A DNA stretch of 59,436 nucleotides from contig JAFZBH010000045.1 of assembly GCA_017561865.1 (NCBI GenBank), forward strand, positions 1-59,436, written 5' to 3'. Shown here one piece after another: positions 8,742-16,374 of the stretch. Numbering within the stretch: position 1 is the stretch's first letter; the number at the start of each line of letters is the position of its first letter. Source of the stretch: Bacteroidales bacterium (GTDB lineage: Bacteria; Bacteroidota; Bacteroidia; Bacteroidales; UBA932). Position numbers and translations under genes: made by a program. The notes below the pieces were generated by a model. It saw only the letters and a list, made by a program, of their open reading frames with translations, made no database searches and was not told where the DNA came from.

Positions 8742-9359
8742 TTACAGCGTAGTGACCATCTCGTCGAGGGTCTTTCGGACGGAATGCAGGTCCGTAGGGT
8801 CGCCCTCGCCCTTGGCCGGATGGCCGATGGCGAGGAGGCCATAGATCCCGTGCTCCCGCATTTCGGGGAAGACTTCCCGTATCTTGCGGGGATCGAAATC
8901 CCAGATCCACATATTGGCCAGCCCGGCGTCCGTGGCCGTGAGCATCAGGTGGGCGAGCACGATGGCTGCGTCGGTCTTCGCCGCATTCACGCCGTCGCTT
9001 TCACGGGTCCAGGCCTCTTCGTTCCGGCAGCCGACGACCAGGACGACCGGTGCCCCATAGCAAGGATGGACGCTCCGCAGGCGGGCGAGCGCCTCCTCGC
9101 TCTTGACCACCCAGATACGGGTCGGCTGGAGATTCTTCGCCGAAGGGGCCAGGCGGCCGGCTTCAAGAATCATTTTCAACCTGGACTCCGAAACGGGATA
9201 ATTGTTGAAGGCGTGGCAGGAATAGCGGCTCTCCAGTATGCGCATGAACGCATCGGAACCATACTTATACTTGGTAATCTTCTCGTCAACGTCGGAGAAT
9301 GCGGCGCGATTCAAAATCTTTCCGATGTTGCTCAGGGGGCTTTGGTTCGTTTTCTTCAT
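8742..9359 (-). CDS. Nitroreductase family protein
   Basis: 205 residues. Residues 36-205 follow the nitroreductase fold: MRILESRYSCHAFNNYPV, then LKMILEAGRLAPSAKNLQPTRIWVV (FMN phosphate and substrate region), a central VVLVVGC strand, and GLANMWIWDFDPRKIREVFP, ending in IYGLLAIGHP. Such enzymes use FMN and NAD(P)H to reduce nitro groups, quinones or related substrates in the cytoplasm; the natural substrate here is unknown. The start MKKTNQS is chosen over an upstream ATG with no family support. It lies 14 bases after the CE15-like gene and 25 before the small peptide gene. Confidence 0.85.
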   Translation of the reverse strand: MKKTNQSPLSNIGKILNRAAFSDVDEKITKYKYGSDAFMRILESRYSCHAFNNYPVSESRLKMILEAGRLAPSAKNLQPTRIWVVKSEEALARLRSVHPCYGAPVVLVVGCRNEEAWTRESDGVNAAKTDAAIVLAHLMLTATDAGLANMWIWDFDPRKIREVFPEMREHGIYGLLAIGHPAKGEGDPTDLHSVRKTLDEMVTTL

Positions 9360-9373
9360 CTTCGTTATCCGTT

Positions 9374-10882
9374 TTATTTCGAAATCTTGTTGGTGGCCCA
9401 TTCGATGAAATACTTCATATTGGGGCCGTCGGTATGGCCGCCGTCGTGCTGGCGCCAGGCCAGCTCGCCGTCCAGCAGGCCGGTCAGGACCGGCGGCATC
9501 GGCTCTTTGCGGTAGTCGTTGGACAGGCCGAGGTCCTTCGCGCCGAGCAGTTTGAACACCTCACCGGCGGCCACGGTGGCCTGCCAGCTGCCATACTGGT
9601 CCAGCCACAGGGCGTCGCCCTTCTCGGGCACGCCGTAGCTGATGAACACGAGGCGCGGTGCGCAGAGCGCGATGAGCTCGTGCGAATCCACGGGCAGCAT
9701 CCCGGCGTTCCAGGCGCCCGTCTTCGACTCGATCGCGCAGTATTTGATGTAGTTGCCGGCCATCCAGTGATACTCCCCGGAATTGGCGAGGTTCTCCAGG
9801 CCCTCGCCGAAGAAACGGCGGTGCAGGGTAGCTCCGCCCTTGCCGGAGGAGCCGATCAGGCCCATATAGAAACGCTCTTCGAAGGCAAGGGTCACGAGCG
9901 CGGCCTTGCCGTAGCGGGAGACGCCCTCGATTCCGACGTGCTTCGCATCAACGTCCGGGTCGGTCTCGAGATAGTCCAGACCGCGGGCGGCACCCCACGC
10001 CCAGGCACGCAGCGACCCCCAGTCGTCCGGCTTGCGCGGCTGACCCTTGTTCGTCAGGCCGATGATGCCACGGGTCAGGCCCGCTCCGTTGTCGGCCTGG
10101 ATGCTGGACGGGTCGATCATCGCATAGCCCCAGCCGGCGGCGAGCAGCTGCTGGTTGGACGGCGGGTCCTGGCCGGGCGTCTGCTGGGCCGGACGGGCGA
10201 ACGCCGCGAAAGGATTGGCCGGCTCGAAAGGCTGCCAGGCGGGATATTTCTTCATCAGCTCGGCCGTCTCCGGATCGCTCTCCAGCAAACGGCGCAGGGT
10301 TTTATTGATGACGGCCATATCGGCGGCGCCCGGCTTGACGGGGTTCGGCAGGTTCGCACCGCCGAACATCATCAGCAGAGGCACGGGGCCTTTGGCGCCC
10401 GCCGGCGTCACGACAACCATCTTGATGTCCACGTTGATCGACGGGCAGGCGGAATTGTCCACGTGGCCGCGGAGCTGCTTGGCCTTGACCCGGATCATGC
10501 CGACGGTCTCGATCTCTTCGGCTTCGACAATCCAGGTCACGCCGGGGACGTTGTCCGGGACGCGGCCGTAAACCTCACTTTCGAACCCTTCCACGATCTC
10601 CGGACGGCGGACCTCCCACCATTGCTTCGCGGTGGTCACTTTCTTGCCTTTGTTCGTCTTCAGAATCTCCGGAAGCACGGGATAGGGATTGGCCTTGCTC
10701 TCGTCGTAGTTGGCGGCGAAAGGGCTGCTCTCGTCAGCGTCGAACCCGCGCCGGATGGACTTGATGCCCAGCTGGTCCATCATGTTCTGGTGGTCCTGTT
10801 CGGCCGTGAAAGTGACCGGCGCCTGCGCAAAGGAAGCTGCGCAAAGCAGGCAGCCGGCGATCAAAAGGAATAACTTTTTCAT
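9374..10882 (-). CDS. Glucuronoyl esterase-like protein (CE15-type alpha/beta hydrolase)
   Basis: 502 residues with signal peptide MKKLFLLIAGCLLCAASFAQ. The alpha/beta-hydrolase core holds GVSRYGKAAL with predicted nucleophile Ser322, the motif that in the CE15 family reads GCSRxGKxA; here Cys is Val. A downstream HDGGHTDGPN supplies the likely catalytic His. CE15 enzymes cut the ester between 4-O-methyl-glucuronic acid of xylan and lignin alcohols. The upstream segment VPLLMMFGGANLPNP gives the oxyanion strand. A role in removing esters from plant xylan fits the arabinofuranosidases further right, but the gene sits with cell-wall genes rather than directly in the SusCD unit. Confidence 0.78.
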   Translation of the reverse strand: MKKLFLLIAGCLLCAASFAQAPVTFTAEQDHQNMMDQLGIKSIRRGFDADESSPFAANYDESKANPYPVLPEILKTNKGKKVTTAKQWWEVRRPEIVEGFESEVYGRVPDNVPGVTWIVEAEEIETVGMIRVKAKQLRGHVDNSACPSINVDIKMVVVTPAGAKGPVPLLMMFGGANLPNPVKPGAADMAVINKTLRRLLESDPETAELMKKYPAWQPFEPANPFAAFARPAQQTPGQDPPSNQQLLAAGWGYAMIDPSSIQADNGAGLTRGIIGLTNKGQPRKPDDWGSLRAWAWGAARGLDYLETDPDVDAKHVGIEGVSRYGKAALVTLAFEERFYMGLIGSSGKGGATLHRRFFGEGLENLANSGEYHWMAGNYIKYCAIESKTGAWNAGMLPVDSHELIALCAPRLVFISYGVPEKGDALWLDQYGSWQATVAAGEVFKLLGAKDLGLSNDYRKEPMPPVLTGLLDGELAWRQHDGGHTDGPNMKYFIEWATNKISK

Positions 10883-10901
10883 ATCATGTGGTTTGAGAAT
10901 A

Positions 10902-11858
10902 TCAATAATACCATGGATGGGCGGCGACGCTCCGGATGCCCGGGTCCTTGTCCACGCTGCCCAGGATGCGGCGCACCGCCAGGGGCTGGCGGTCGTAGAA
11001 GTCCTCGCCGTCCGGGGTCAGCGAACTGATGCGCACCACCTGCGAGGAATGGATGATCTTCCGGTCTCCGTAGTACATCGCCACGTGCGCGACCACCATC
11101 GGTTTGCGGGCCGTGGCGGGCGTGCCGTAGAAGAGCAGGTCGCCCGGCAGCATCTTGTCGAAATCGTAAGGGACCTCCACCCCCGTGTTGATCTGCTCGC
11201 GGGCGTTGCGCAGCAGGACGACACCGCACTGGCGGTAGACGAACTGCGTGAAACCGCTGCAGTCGAAATGCTTGACACTGGCCCCGCCCCACATATAGGG
11301 CGTGCCCAGGAACTGTCTGGCCGTCGCGATCAGGTTCTCGCGGGTGGCCTCGCGGGTGCGGACCCACTCCTCGAAATCCATCACATCGTAGGCCCTCGCC
11401 CAGCATTCGCGACCGGAGGGAAGGAAGACCTGCACCCAGCCCCGGCGCTCCTGCGTCCCTTTGCGCACCAGGTCGCAGAGCGTGAAATCACACACGCGCG
11501 AGGCCGTGAGCGAAGGGGACTCGAAAAGGTGCGTATATTCCACGGAGCAGATGTACTTGGGAGCCGCGATCCAGGCGTCCTTGCCCGCCTCGTCCATAAA
11601 GGCGAGGTTCAACTGCGTCGTCCATACGTCCTTGTAGTCGGGCGCGTCCACCAGCCGCCAGTAGCGCTCGGCGCCCTTGACGCGAAGGACCGTGCCCATC
11701 AGGCACTGGGTCTCGTTGCCGGATTCGTAGTCGGGCTTCAGCCGCAGGAAACAGGAAGAGGAGTTGACGACCGCCCATTGCGGGCCGTCCCAGTCCTGCG
11801 CCGGTGCGCAGACGGCGGAAAGCAGCAGTGCCGCCGAGAGAACAAGACGCTTCATCAT
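10902..11858 (-). CDS. NlpC/P60 family cell-wall hydrolase with SH3-like domains
   Basis: 318 residues with signal peptide MMKRLVLSAALLLSAVCAPAQ. Residues 25-165 look like two bacterial SH3 modules (WAVVNSSSCFLRLKPDYES and a matching later block ending in CWARAYDVMDF). The NlpC/P60 domain follows from about 175: GTPYMWGGASVKHFDCSGF with catalytic Cys200, and MVVAHVAMYYGDRKIIHSS with the catalytic His and third polar residue. These are gamma-D-glutamyl-diamino acid endopeptidases of peptidoglycan in the periplasm, often in recycling. The start overlaps the L,D-transpeptidase stop by 4 bases, so the two make a cell-wall pair. Confidence 0.88.
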   Translation of the reverse strand: MMKRLVLSAALLLSAVCAPAQDWDGPQWAVVNSSSCFLRLKPDYESGNETQCLMGTVLRVKGAERYWRLVDAPDYKDVWTTQLNLAFMDEAGKDAWIAAPKYICSVEYTHLFESPSLTASRVCDFTLCDLVRKGTQERRGWVQVFLPSGRECWARAYDVMDFEEWVRTREATRENLIATARQFLGTPYMWGGASVKHFDCSGFTQFVYRQCGVVLLRNAREQINTGVEVPYDFDKMLPGDLLFYGTPATARKPMVVAHVAMYYGDRKIIHSSQVVRISSLTPDGEDFYDRQPLAVRRILGSVDKDPGIRSVAAHPWYY

Positions 11859-12373
11859 TGGACGGGATCGGGAAGGATGATGACGACCGTGCCCACCTTC
11901 ACGCGCTGCTTCAGGTCGAGGATATCTTCGTTACGCAGGCGGATGCAGCCTTCGGTGGCCCGGGTCCCGATGCTCTCCGGGAAGGGGGTGCCGTGGATGC
12001 CGATATCCCAGAAGCCCGGCACGTCCAGACGCAGGAACCAGGGGCCGTAGGCATCCTTGACGGGACCTTTGCCGTCCTTGAAGTCGTGCGTGAGGCCCTT
12101 GGCATTGAGCAACTGGTTGATCTTGAAGGTCCCTTCGGGGGTCTTGTGGTCCCCGCGGACCTTCTTGGGACCGTAGTTGATGGCGCAGGAGATGCCATAC
12201 TCCTTGACGGGATTGCCCTGCGGATCGACGAGCGTAAGGGTGAAGCCCTGCTTGTCGACCACGATGAACGGCGCCCCTTCGGCCTGGTCGAGATACTTTG
12301 CGAAGCGGCCCTGCGCTCCGGCGGTCATTGCCGGCAGCAGCGCCAGCACAAAAAGGATCAGTTTCTTCATCAC
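11855..12373 (-). CDS. L,D-transpeptidase (YkuD domain)
   Basis: 172 residues with signal peptide (MMKKLILFVLALLPAMTAGAQ). Nearly all the mature part is one YkuD domain: FIVVDKQGFTLTLVDPQG, GDHKTPEGTFKI, then GIHGTPFPESIGTRATEGCI with catalytic Cys143 and the upstream His of the same motif. The family makes 3-3 cross-links in peptidoglycan or attaches proteins to it; some members act as carboxypeptidases. It is first in the minus-strand run, with a perfect -7 element upstream, and overlaps the NlpC/P60 gene. Confidence 0.9.
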   Translation of the reverse strand: MMKKLILFVLALLPAMTAGAQGRFAKYLDQAEGAPFIVVDKQGFTLTLVDPQGNPVKEYGISCAINYGPKKVRGDHKTPEGTFKINQLLNAKGLTHDFKDGKGPVKDAYGPWFLRLDVPGFWDIGIHGTPFPESIGTRATEGCIRLRNEDILDLKQRVKVGTVVIILPDPVQ

Positions 12374-12389
12374 GGAGTAGATTTCCTCA

Positions 12390-12397
12390 CAAATTTA
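12390..12397 (-). promoter_or_regulatory. -7 promoter element for the L,D-transpeptidase unit
   Basis: Minus strand reads TAAATTTG (TAnnTTTG), 16 bases before the start codon. A -33 TTTG is not seen at the usual spacing. The divergent plus-strand DUF4252 operon shares this 123-base gap; the nearest match for it is a weak TATCTTCG at 12423-12430. Confidence 0.45.
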
Positions 12398-12496
12398 GGA
12401 AAAACTATTAACATTTATTCACTATCTTCGTCTTGTTAACGGAGCCGCCTGCCAGGTGCACCGCCCGCGGTTCCGGAAACAATATATATACCGAAA

Positions 12497-13000
12497 ATGA
12501 AAAAGTGTCTTTTCCTGCTCCTTTTGCTGCTGCCCCTGGCCGCCTCCGCAGCCCGGCCCGCCAAAGGAATCTCCCGGTCTGAGATGACCGGCATCATTTC
12601 CGAGTTCCGCCGCTATGACGGCGTGGAAGTGGTCCGGCTCGGACGCCTGGCCACATCGGCCGTCAAGGGAGCCATCCGCCTGGCCGGCATGGGCGATCCG
12701 GACATCCGCGAAGCCCTGACGTTGATGAAAGGGCTGAAGAGCCTCACCATCCTCCAGTATGAGGACTGCGCTCCGGCTGTGCGGGAGCGCCTCAACCGCC
12801 GCATTTCACGCGCCCTGGACAAGGGCGAACTGCTGATGGAAGCCCGCGACGGCGACACCGCGATGCAGATGTTCGGCATCGTGGACGACGAGACGGGCAC
12901 GGTCCGCGATTTCGTGATCCACGCTCCCGCCAACTGCGCGCTGATCTGCCTCTTCGGCACCTTGTCCGTCGACGCCCTGTCCAAATTCGCCGAGCAATGA
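12497..13000 (+). CDS. DUF4252 domain protein, first copy
   Basis: 167 residues with a signal peptide (MKKCLFLLLLLLPLAASA). The body has the DUF4252 plan: an N-terminal helix with the 'exploring' segment MTGIISEFRRYDGVEVVRLG, a central LKSLTILQYEDCAP strand, then ELLMEARDGDTAMQMFGIVD and a last strand block. A second, diverged copy lies at the other end of the same operon. DUF4252 proteins are exported Bacteroidota proteins that often sit with an ECF sigma factor; their function is not known. The stop overlaps the sigma gene start (ATGA). Confidence 0.82.
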   Translation: MKKCLFLLLLLLPLAASAARPAKGISRSEMTGIISEFRRYDGVEVVRLGRLATSAVKGAIRLAGMGDPDIREALTLMKGLKSLTILQYEDCAPAVRERLNRRISRALDKGELLMEARDGDTAMQMFGIVDDETGTVRDFVIHAPANCALICLFGTLSVDALSKFAEQ

Positions 13001-13476
13001 CCTCCGCCCGCTTCCAGTCCGAATACCTTTCCCTTGCGGAAACGTTCTACCAGGTGGCCTATTACATCCTGGAGGACGCGGCGGAAGCGGAAGACGCCGT
13101 GCAGGAGCTCTACCTCAAGCTCTGGTCCGGCCGCGACGCACTCGACGGCATCCGGAGTCCAAAAGGCTACTGCCTGACGGTCCTGCGCAACCTCTGCCTC
13201 GACCGCATCCGGCGCAGCCGGAAAACGCAGACGCCCGCCGAACTGCCGGAGCCGGAATGGCCCGGCCGCCAGGACGAGGCGGTGGACGAGAAAGAGCGGC
13301 TCGCCAAGGTGCTCGCCGCCATCAAGTCCCTGCCTGAGCGGCAGCGCACCGTCCTCACCCTCCGGACCCTCGAAGGCCTCTCGTACGAAGAGATCACGCA
13401 GCGGACCGGCATCCCCAACCTCACCTTGCGCGTCCTGCTTTCGCAGGCCCGCACCAAATTGAAGATATTGATATGA
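12997..13476 (+). CDS. RNA polymerase ECF sigma factor (sigma-70 family), first copy
   Basis: 159 residues. Region 2 is seen in YYILEDAAEAEDAVQELYLK followed by LW, and region 4 in LPERQRTVLTLRTLEGLSYE with the helix-turn-helix EITQRTGIPNLTLRVLLSQA. ECF sigma factors direct RNA polymerase to a small set of stress or envelope promoters. It overlaps DUF4252 upstream and the membrane protein downstream by 4 bases each, so the products are made together. The membrane protein is the natural candidate for its anti-sigma factor. Confidence 0.9.
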   Translation: MTSARFQSEYLSLAETFYQVAYYILEDAAEAEDAVQELYLKLWSGRDALDGIRSPKGYCLTVLRNLCLDRIRRSRKTQTPAELPEPEWPGRQDEAVDEKERLAKVLAAIKSLPERQRTVLTLRTLEGLSYEEITQRTGIPNLTLRVLLSQARTKLKILI

Positions 13477-13862
13477 AAACCCTGGAAGAAATCGAAAACC
13501 TCTCGCCCGAAGAGCTCGAAAGCAAGGCTGCCGAAAAGCCCGCAGCCGTGCCGGAAGGCCTGCAGGAACGCATCCGTCTCGCGCTCAGCGCGCAGGAGAT
13601 CGTGCAGGAGCGCCGCCGGAAGACCCCCCTCTGGGTCCCGTTCTCCGCGCTGGCCGTCGCCGCGGCGGCAGCCACCCTCCTCATCCTCCCGCAACGCGGT
13701 CCGAAGGACACCTTCGACGACCCGCTGCTGGCTTATGCCGAGGTCGAAAAGACCTTCCAGACCATCTCTGAAAAAATGTCCGCCGGCGTGGACATCGCCC
13801 GCGAAGCGAGTGCCTCCGTCGACTTCCCCCAAACCGTTATTGACAGAATCCAATCCAAATGA
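13473..13862 (+). CDS. Single-pass membrane protein, candidate anti-sigma factor
   Basis: 129 residues: a cytoplasmic-type N-terminus of about 50 residues (MKTLEEIENLSPEELESKAA), one membrane segment near 52-72 (WVPFSALAVAAAAATLLIL) and a short outer part. Size, topology and place right after an ECF sigma gene, with 4-base overlaps on both sides, fit an anti-sigma factor. There is no zinc-binding HxxxCxxC motif of ZAS type and no FecR domain, so the role is inferred from context. Confidence 0.65.
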   Translation: MKTLEEIENLSPEELESKAAEKPAAVPEGLQERIRLALSAQEIVQERRRKTPLWVPFSALAVAAAAATLLILPQRGPKDTFDDPLLAYAEVEKTFQTISEKMSAGVDIAREASASVDFPQTVIDRIQSK

Positions 13863-14356
13863 CCATCCCCATGAAACGCATACTTTTCCTCCTCGCAGCC
13901 CTGCTGCTCACCCTTTCCGCCGCCGCCCAGAACGGCAAGAGCATCTATCAGAAGTATTCCGACGCCGAGAACGTCTCCGCCGTCTACATCTCCCCCGCCA
14001 TGTTCCGGCTGATCGGCCGCATCCCTGATGTGGAGACCGGAGACGGGAAAGTCAACCTCTCCCCCGTCATCCGCTCCCTGAGCGGGATGTACATCATCAA
14101 CAGCGAAAACGCCGCCATCAACGAGAACCTGCGCAACGAGGCCGAACGCTTCATCAAATCCGGCAAATACGAACTCCTGATGGAGGCCAAGGACCAGGGC
14201 GAGACCGTCCGGATGTATACCGTCGGCACGGAGAAACTCATCAACGGCTTCGTGATGCTCGCCGCCGAGCAGAACGAAGTCACCTTCATCTGTCTCGACG
14301 GCCAGATGCCGCGCGACGAGTTCGAGAAGCTGGTCAGCGAACAGCTGGCGAACTGA
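13859..14356 (+). CDS. DUF4252 domain protein, second copy
   Basis: 165 residues. The ATG at the 4-base overlap is used here; the next one, 12 bases on, starts a cleaner signal peptide (MKRILFLLAALLLTLSAAAQ). The body repeats the pattern of the first copy: an ISPAMFRLIGRIP segment, SLSGMYIINSENAAINENLR, then YELLMEAKDQGETVRMYTVG, equivalent to ELLMEARDGDTAMQMFGIVD in the first copy. The paired copies flank the sigma and putative anti-sigma genes. A hairpin TGACC-TCCT-GGTCA overlaps the end of the operon. Confidence 0.82.
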   Translation: MTIPMKRILFLLAALLLTLSAAAQNGKSIYQKYSDAENVSAVYISPAMFRLIGRIPDVETGDGKVNLSPVIRSLSGMYIINSENAAINENLRNEAERFIKSGKYELLMEAKDQGETVRMYTVGTEKLINGFVMLAAEQNEVTFICLDGQMPRDEFEKLVSEQLAN

Positions 14357-14364
14357 CCTCCTGG

Positions 14365-15297
14365 TCAGTTCAACAACCTGCAATTGTCCAGGAAGTTGTA
14401 GAAAAGGGTCGTCCAGATGTATACCGACTGACCGTTCTCCCGGTACCCGAAACCGTGGAAACCTCTCGTGAAAGAGTGGATCTCAAGCGGCTGACGGGTC
14501 TTGTTCCAGGCGTTGTAGAGCGCGGGCGTATCGCCGAAACCGTTGGAGGAGGAGGCTTCGCCCGTGCTCGCCGCTATGAAGAGCGGCATCGGGTCCGAGG
14601 GCACCTGGTCCTCGAACCAGGCCGGATAGAACATTCCGAGGAAATCCGGACGGCTCATCTCGTCGTGATCCAGCGCCACGTGATAGACGATGTTGCCCCC
14701 TGCCGAGAAGCCGATGATGCCTATCGCCTTCGGGTTGACGCCATATTTCGCGGCATTCCTACGGACGTAGGTGATGGCCGTGCGGGCGTCGTCCCACGCC
14801 ATCTTCCGGTCATAGCCCTGCTCTTCGGCAATCTTCGCGTGTTTCTCGGTGAGTTCCCGCATACGCGCATCCCGTCCCTGATTACCGTAGGAATGGTCCG
14901 CCACGTATTTGGCTTCCTCATAGTCGCCCGAGTAGGCGATACGGTATTTCAGCACGAAGGCGGCGATCCCGTGCGCGGCAAACCAGCGGGCAACGTTGGG
15001 CCCCTCCTGATGCCAGGACAGCGCGGTGAAACCGCCTCCGGGGCACACGATCACGGCAGCGCCCGTCTCGGTGCCTTTCGCCGGGAGATAGGCCCACAAT
15101 TCGGGATCCACGACATTCAGGATGCACTCTCCGACCTCGCCGGGATTCATCGCCGTCGTGTACTCGAAGAGGTATTCCTGCTGCGGCCAGTTCTCGCTGC
15201 CGGGAGCCTTGCCTTCATAAAGACGGATCTTTTCCGCCTGCGCAAAGACGAGGGTCGTGCTCAAGGCAAGCACAGACAAGATGATGATCTTTCTCAT
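14365..15297 (-). CDS. Alpha/beta hydrolase, acetyl-xylan-esterase-like
   Basis: 310 residues with signal peptide MRKIIILSVLALSTTLVFAQ. It has the oxyanion strand VIVCPGGGFTALSWHQEGP, nucleophile motif IGFSAGGN and C-terminal His in SFTRGFHGFGYREN, the layout of small carbohydrate esterases (BD-FAE/acetyl-xylan-esterase-like, COG0657/COG4099 type). Likely removes acetyl or feruloyl groups in the periplasm. It is followed on the same strand, after a 12-base gap, by a second hydrolase gene upstream, and the two belong to a row of esterase genes. Confidence 0.82.
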   Translation of the reverse strand: MRKIIILSVLALSTTLVFAQAEKIRLYEGKAPGSENWPQQEYLFEYTTAMNPGEVGECILNVVDPELWAYLPAKGTETGAAVIVCPGGGFTALSWHQEGPNVARWFAAHGIAAFVLKYRIAYSGDYEEAKYVADHSYGNQGRDARMRELTEKHAKIAEEQGYDRKMAWDDARTAITYVRRNAAKYGVNPKAIGIIGFSAGGNIVYHVALDHDEMSRPDFLGMFYPAWFEDQVPSDPMPLFIAASTGEASSSNGFGDTPALYNAWNKTRQPLEIHSFTRGFHGFGYRENGQSVYIWTTLFYNFLDNCRLLN

Positions 15298-15309
15298 ACC
15301 ACAAATGTT

Positions 15310-16359
15310 TTATCTTTGAGGGACGCCCTGTGGACGGCCGCCGGGGGCGCCGCCTGGGGCGCGCATACGGTTCACGGCTTCATACTGCCCGGGGCGCACC
15401 GTATCGAGCCAGTTCGCGTCCGTGCGGGGCCTGTCGGAACGCTCGACCGAATGGACCTTGATGTTCAAGCCGCCCAGGACAATCCTGTCGAGGAACGAAT
15501 CGATCTCGTTCCAGAACCATTTCAGCGGGAGGAGCGCCATACAGTGGTCGCCGCCGGCATACTCGTTGAGCATATAGGGCACGTCCATCGCATAGAGCTG
15601 CTGGCTGATGTAATAGGGGCCGAAACCGTGGCGGCTGGGGCTCCGCTCCATATCGAAGGTCACGGTCGGGTCGGCCGAGCCGTGGAAGAAGCACATCGGG
15701 CAGGGTTTCCGGTCCCACCGGAGCTGCGTGTCGTCCTCACCGGTCAGATAGACGGCGCCGGCCATGGGCACGACGCCGGCATAGTTGAAGTCCGCGGGAA
15801 GGTTCTCCTTCGCGATCCGGTGGCCCGAGCAGATGTAGTACTCGGCGTTCATGCTGTTGATGGCGCCTGCGCTGCTGCCGCTCAGAACGATCTTCGAAGG
15901 ATCGATATTGTATTCTTCCGCGTGCCGGACCAGCCACATCGTCGCCGCGTAGATGTCCTCCACGCCGATATCGATCGAATACTGGAAAGGATTGTAGCCT
16001 TCCGGAGGCGTGACGAGCGGCTTTCCGTCCCTGCCGCGGGCGGAGCCGAGGCGGTAGTCGATGGCCACGCACACCCAGCCCTTCTCGCAAAGGTGGTCAT
16101 ACAAGGGGTTGCAGAGGGCGTCCACCCTGGAGCCCATCGCCCAGGCGCCGCCGAAGGAATAGATGAACACCGGGCGCTTGTCCGTCTGGTCTTTGAACTG
16201 ATAGATGTCCATCAGGATGGGCTTGCCGTCGCGGACGACGAACTCCACGGTCGACCTGTCGGCCTTGGAAACGATCTCCGGCTGCCGTCCCGGCTGCGCA
16301 CCGGCGTTTTCGGACAGAGCCGCGACGAGCACCGCGCTGAGAATCAGTAATTTCTTCAT
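15310..16359 (-). CDS. Alpha/beta hydrolase, carboxylesterase-like
   Basis: 349 residues with signal peptide MKKLLILSAVLVAALSENAGAQ. Core features are the oxyanion strand PVFIYSFGGAWAMGS, nucleophile motif VLSGSSAGAIN and the late His in YAGGDHCMALLP. A MCFFHGSADPTVTFD segment gives the likely catalytic Asp. The C-terminus is a Gly/Pro/Arg-rich tail (APGGAPGGRPQGVPQR) without a family match. Probably a periplasmic esterase acting on substituted glycans. It lies 15 bases after the GH13-esterase fusion in the same run. Confidence 0.8.
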   Translation of the reverse strand: MKKLLILSAVLVAALSENAGAQPGRQPEIVSKADRSTVEFVVRDGKPILMDIYQFKDQTDKRPVFIYSFGGAWAMGSRVDALCNPLYDHLCEKGWVCVAIDYRLGSARGRDGKPLVTPPEGYNPFQYSIDIGVEDIYAATMWLVRHAEEYNIDPSKIVLSGSSAGAINSMNAEYYICSGHRIAKENLPADFNYAGVVPMAGAVYLTGEDDTQLRWDRKPCPMCFFHGSADPTVTFDMERSPSRHGFGPYYISQQLYAMDVPYMLNEYAGGDHCMALLPLKWFWNEIDSFLDRIVLGGLNIKVHSVERSDRPRTDANWLDTVRPGQYEAVNRMRAPGGAPGGRPQGVPQR

Positions 16360-16374
16360 ATTCTGACGATTAGT

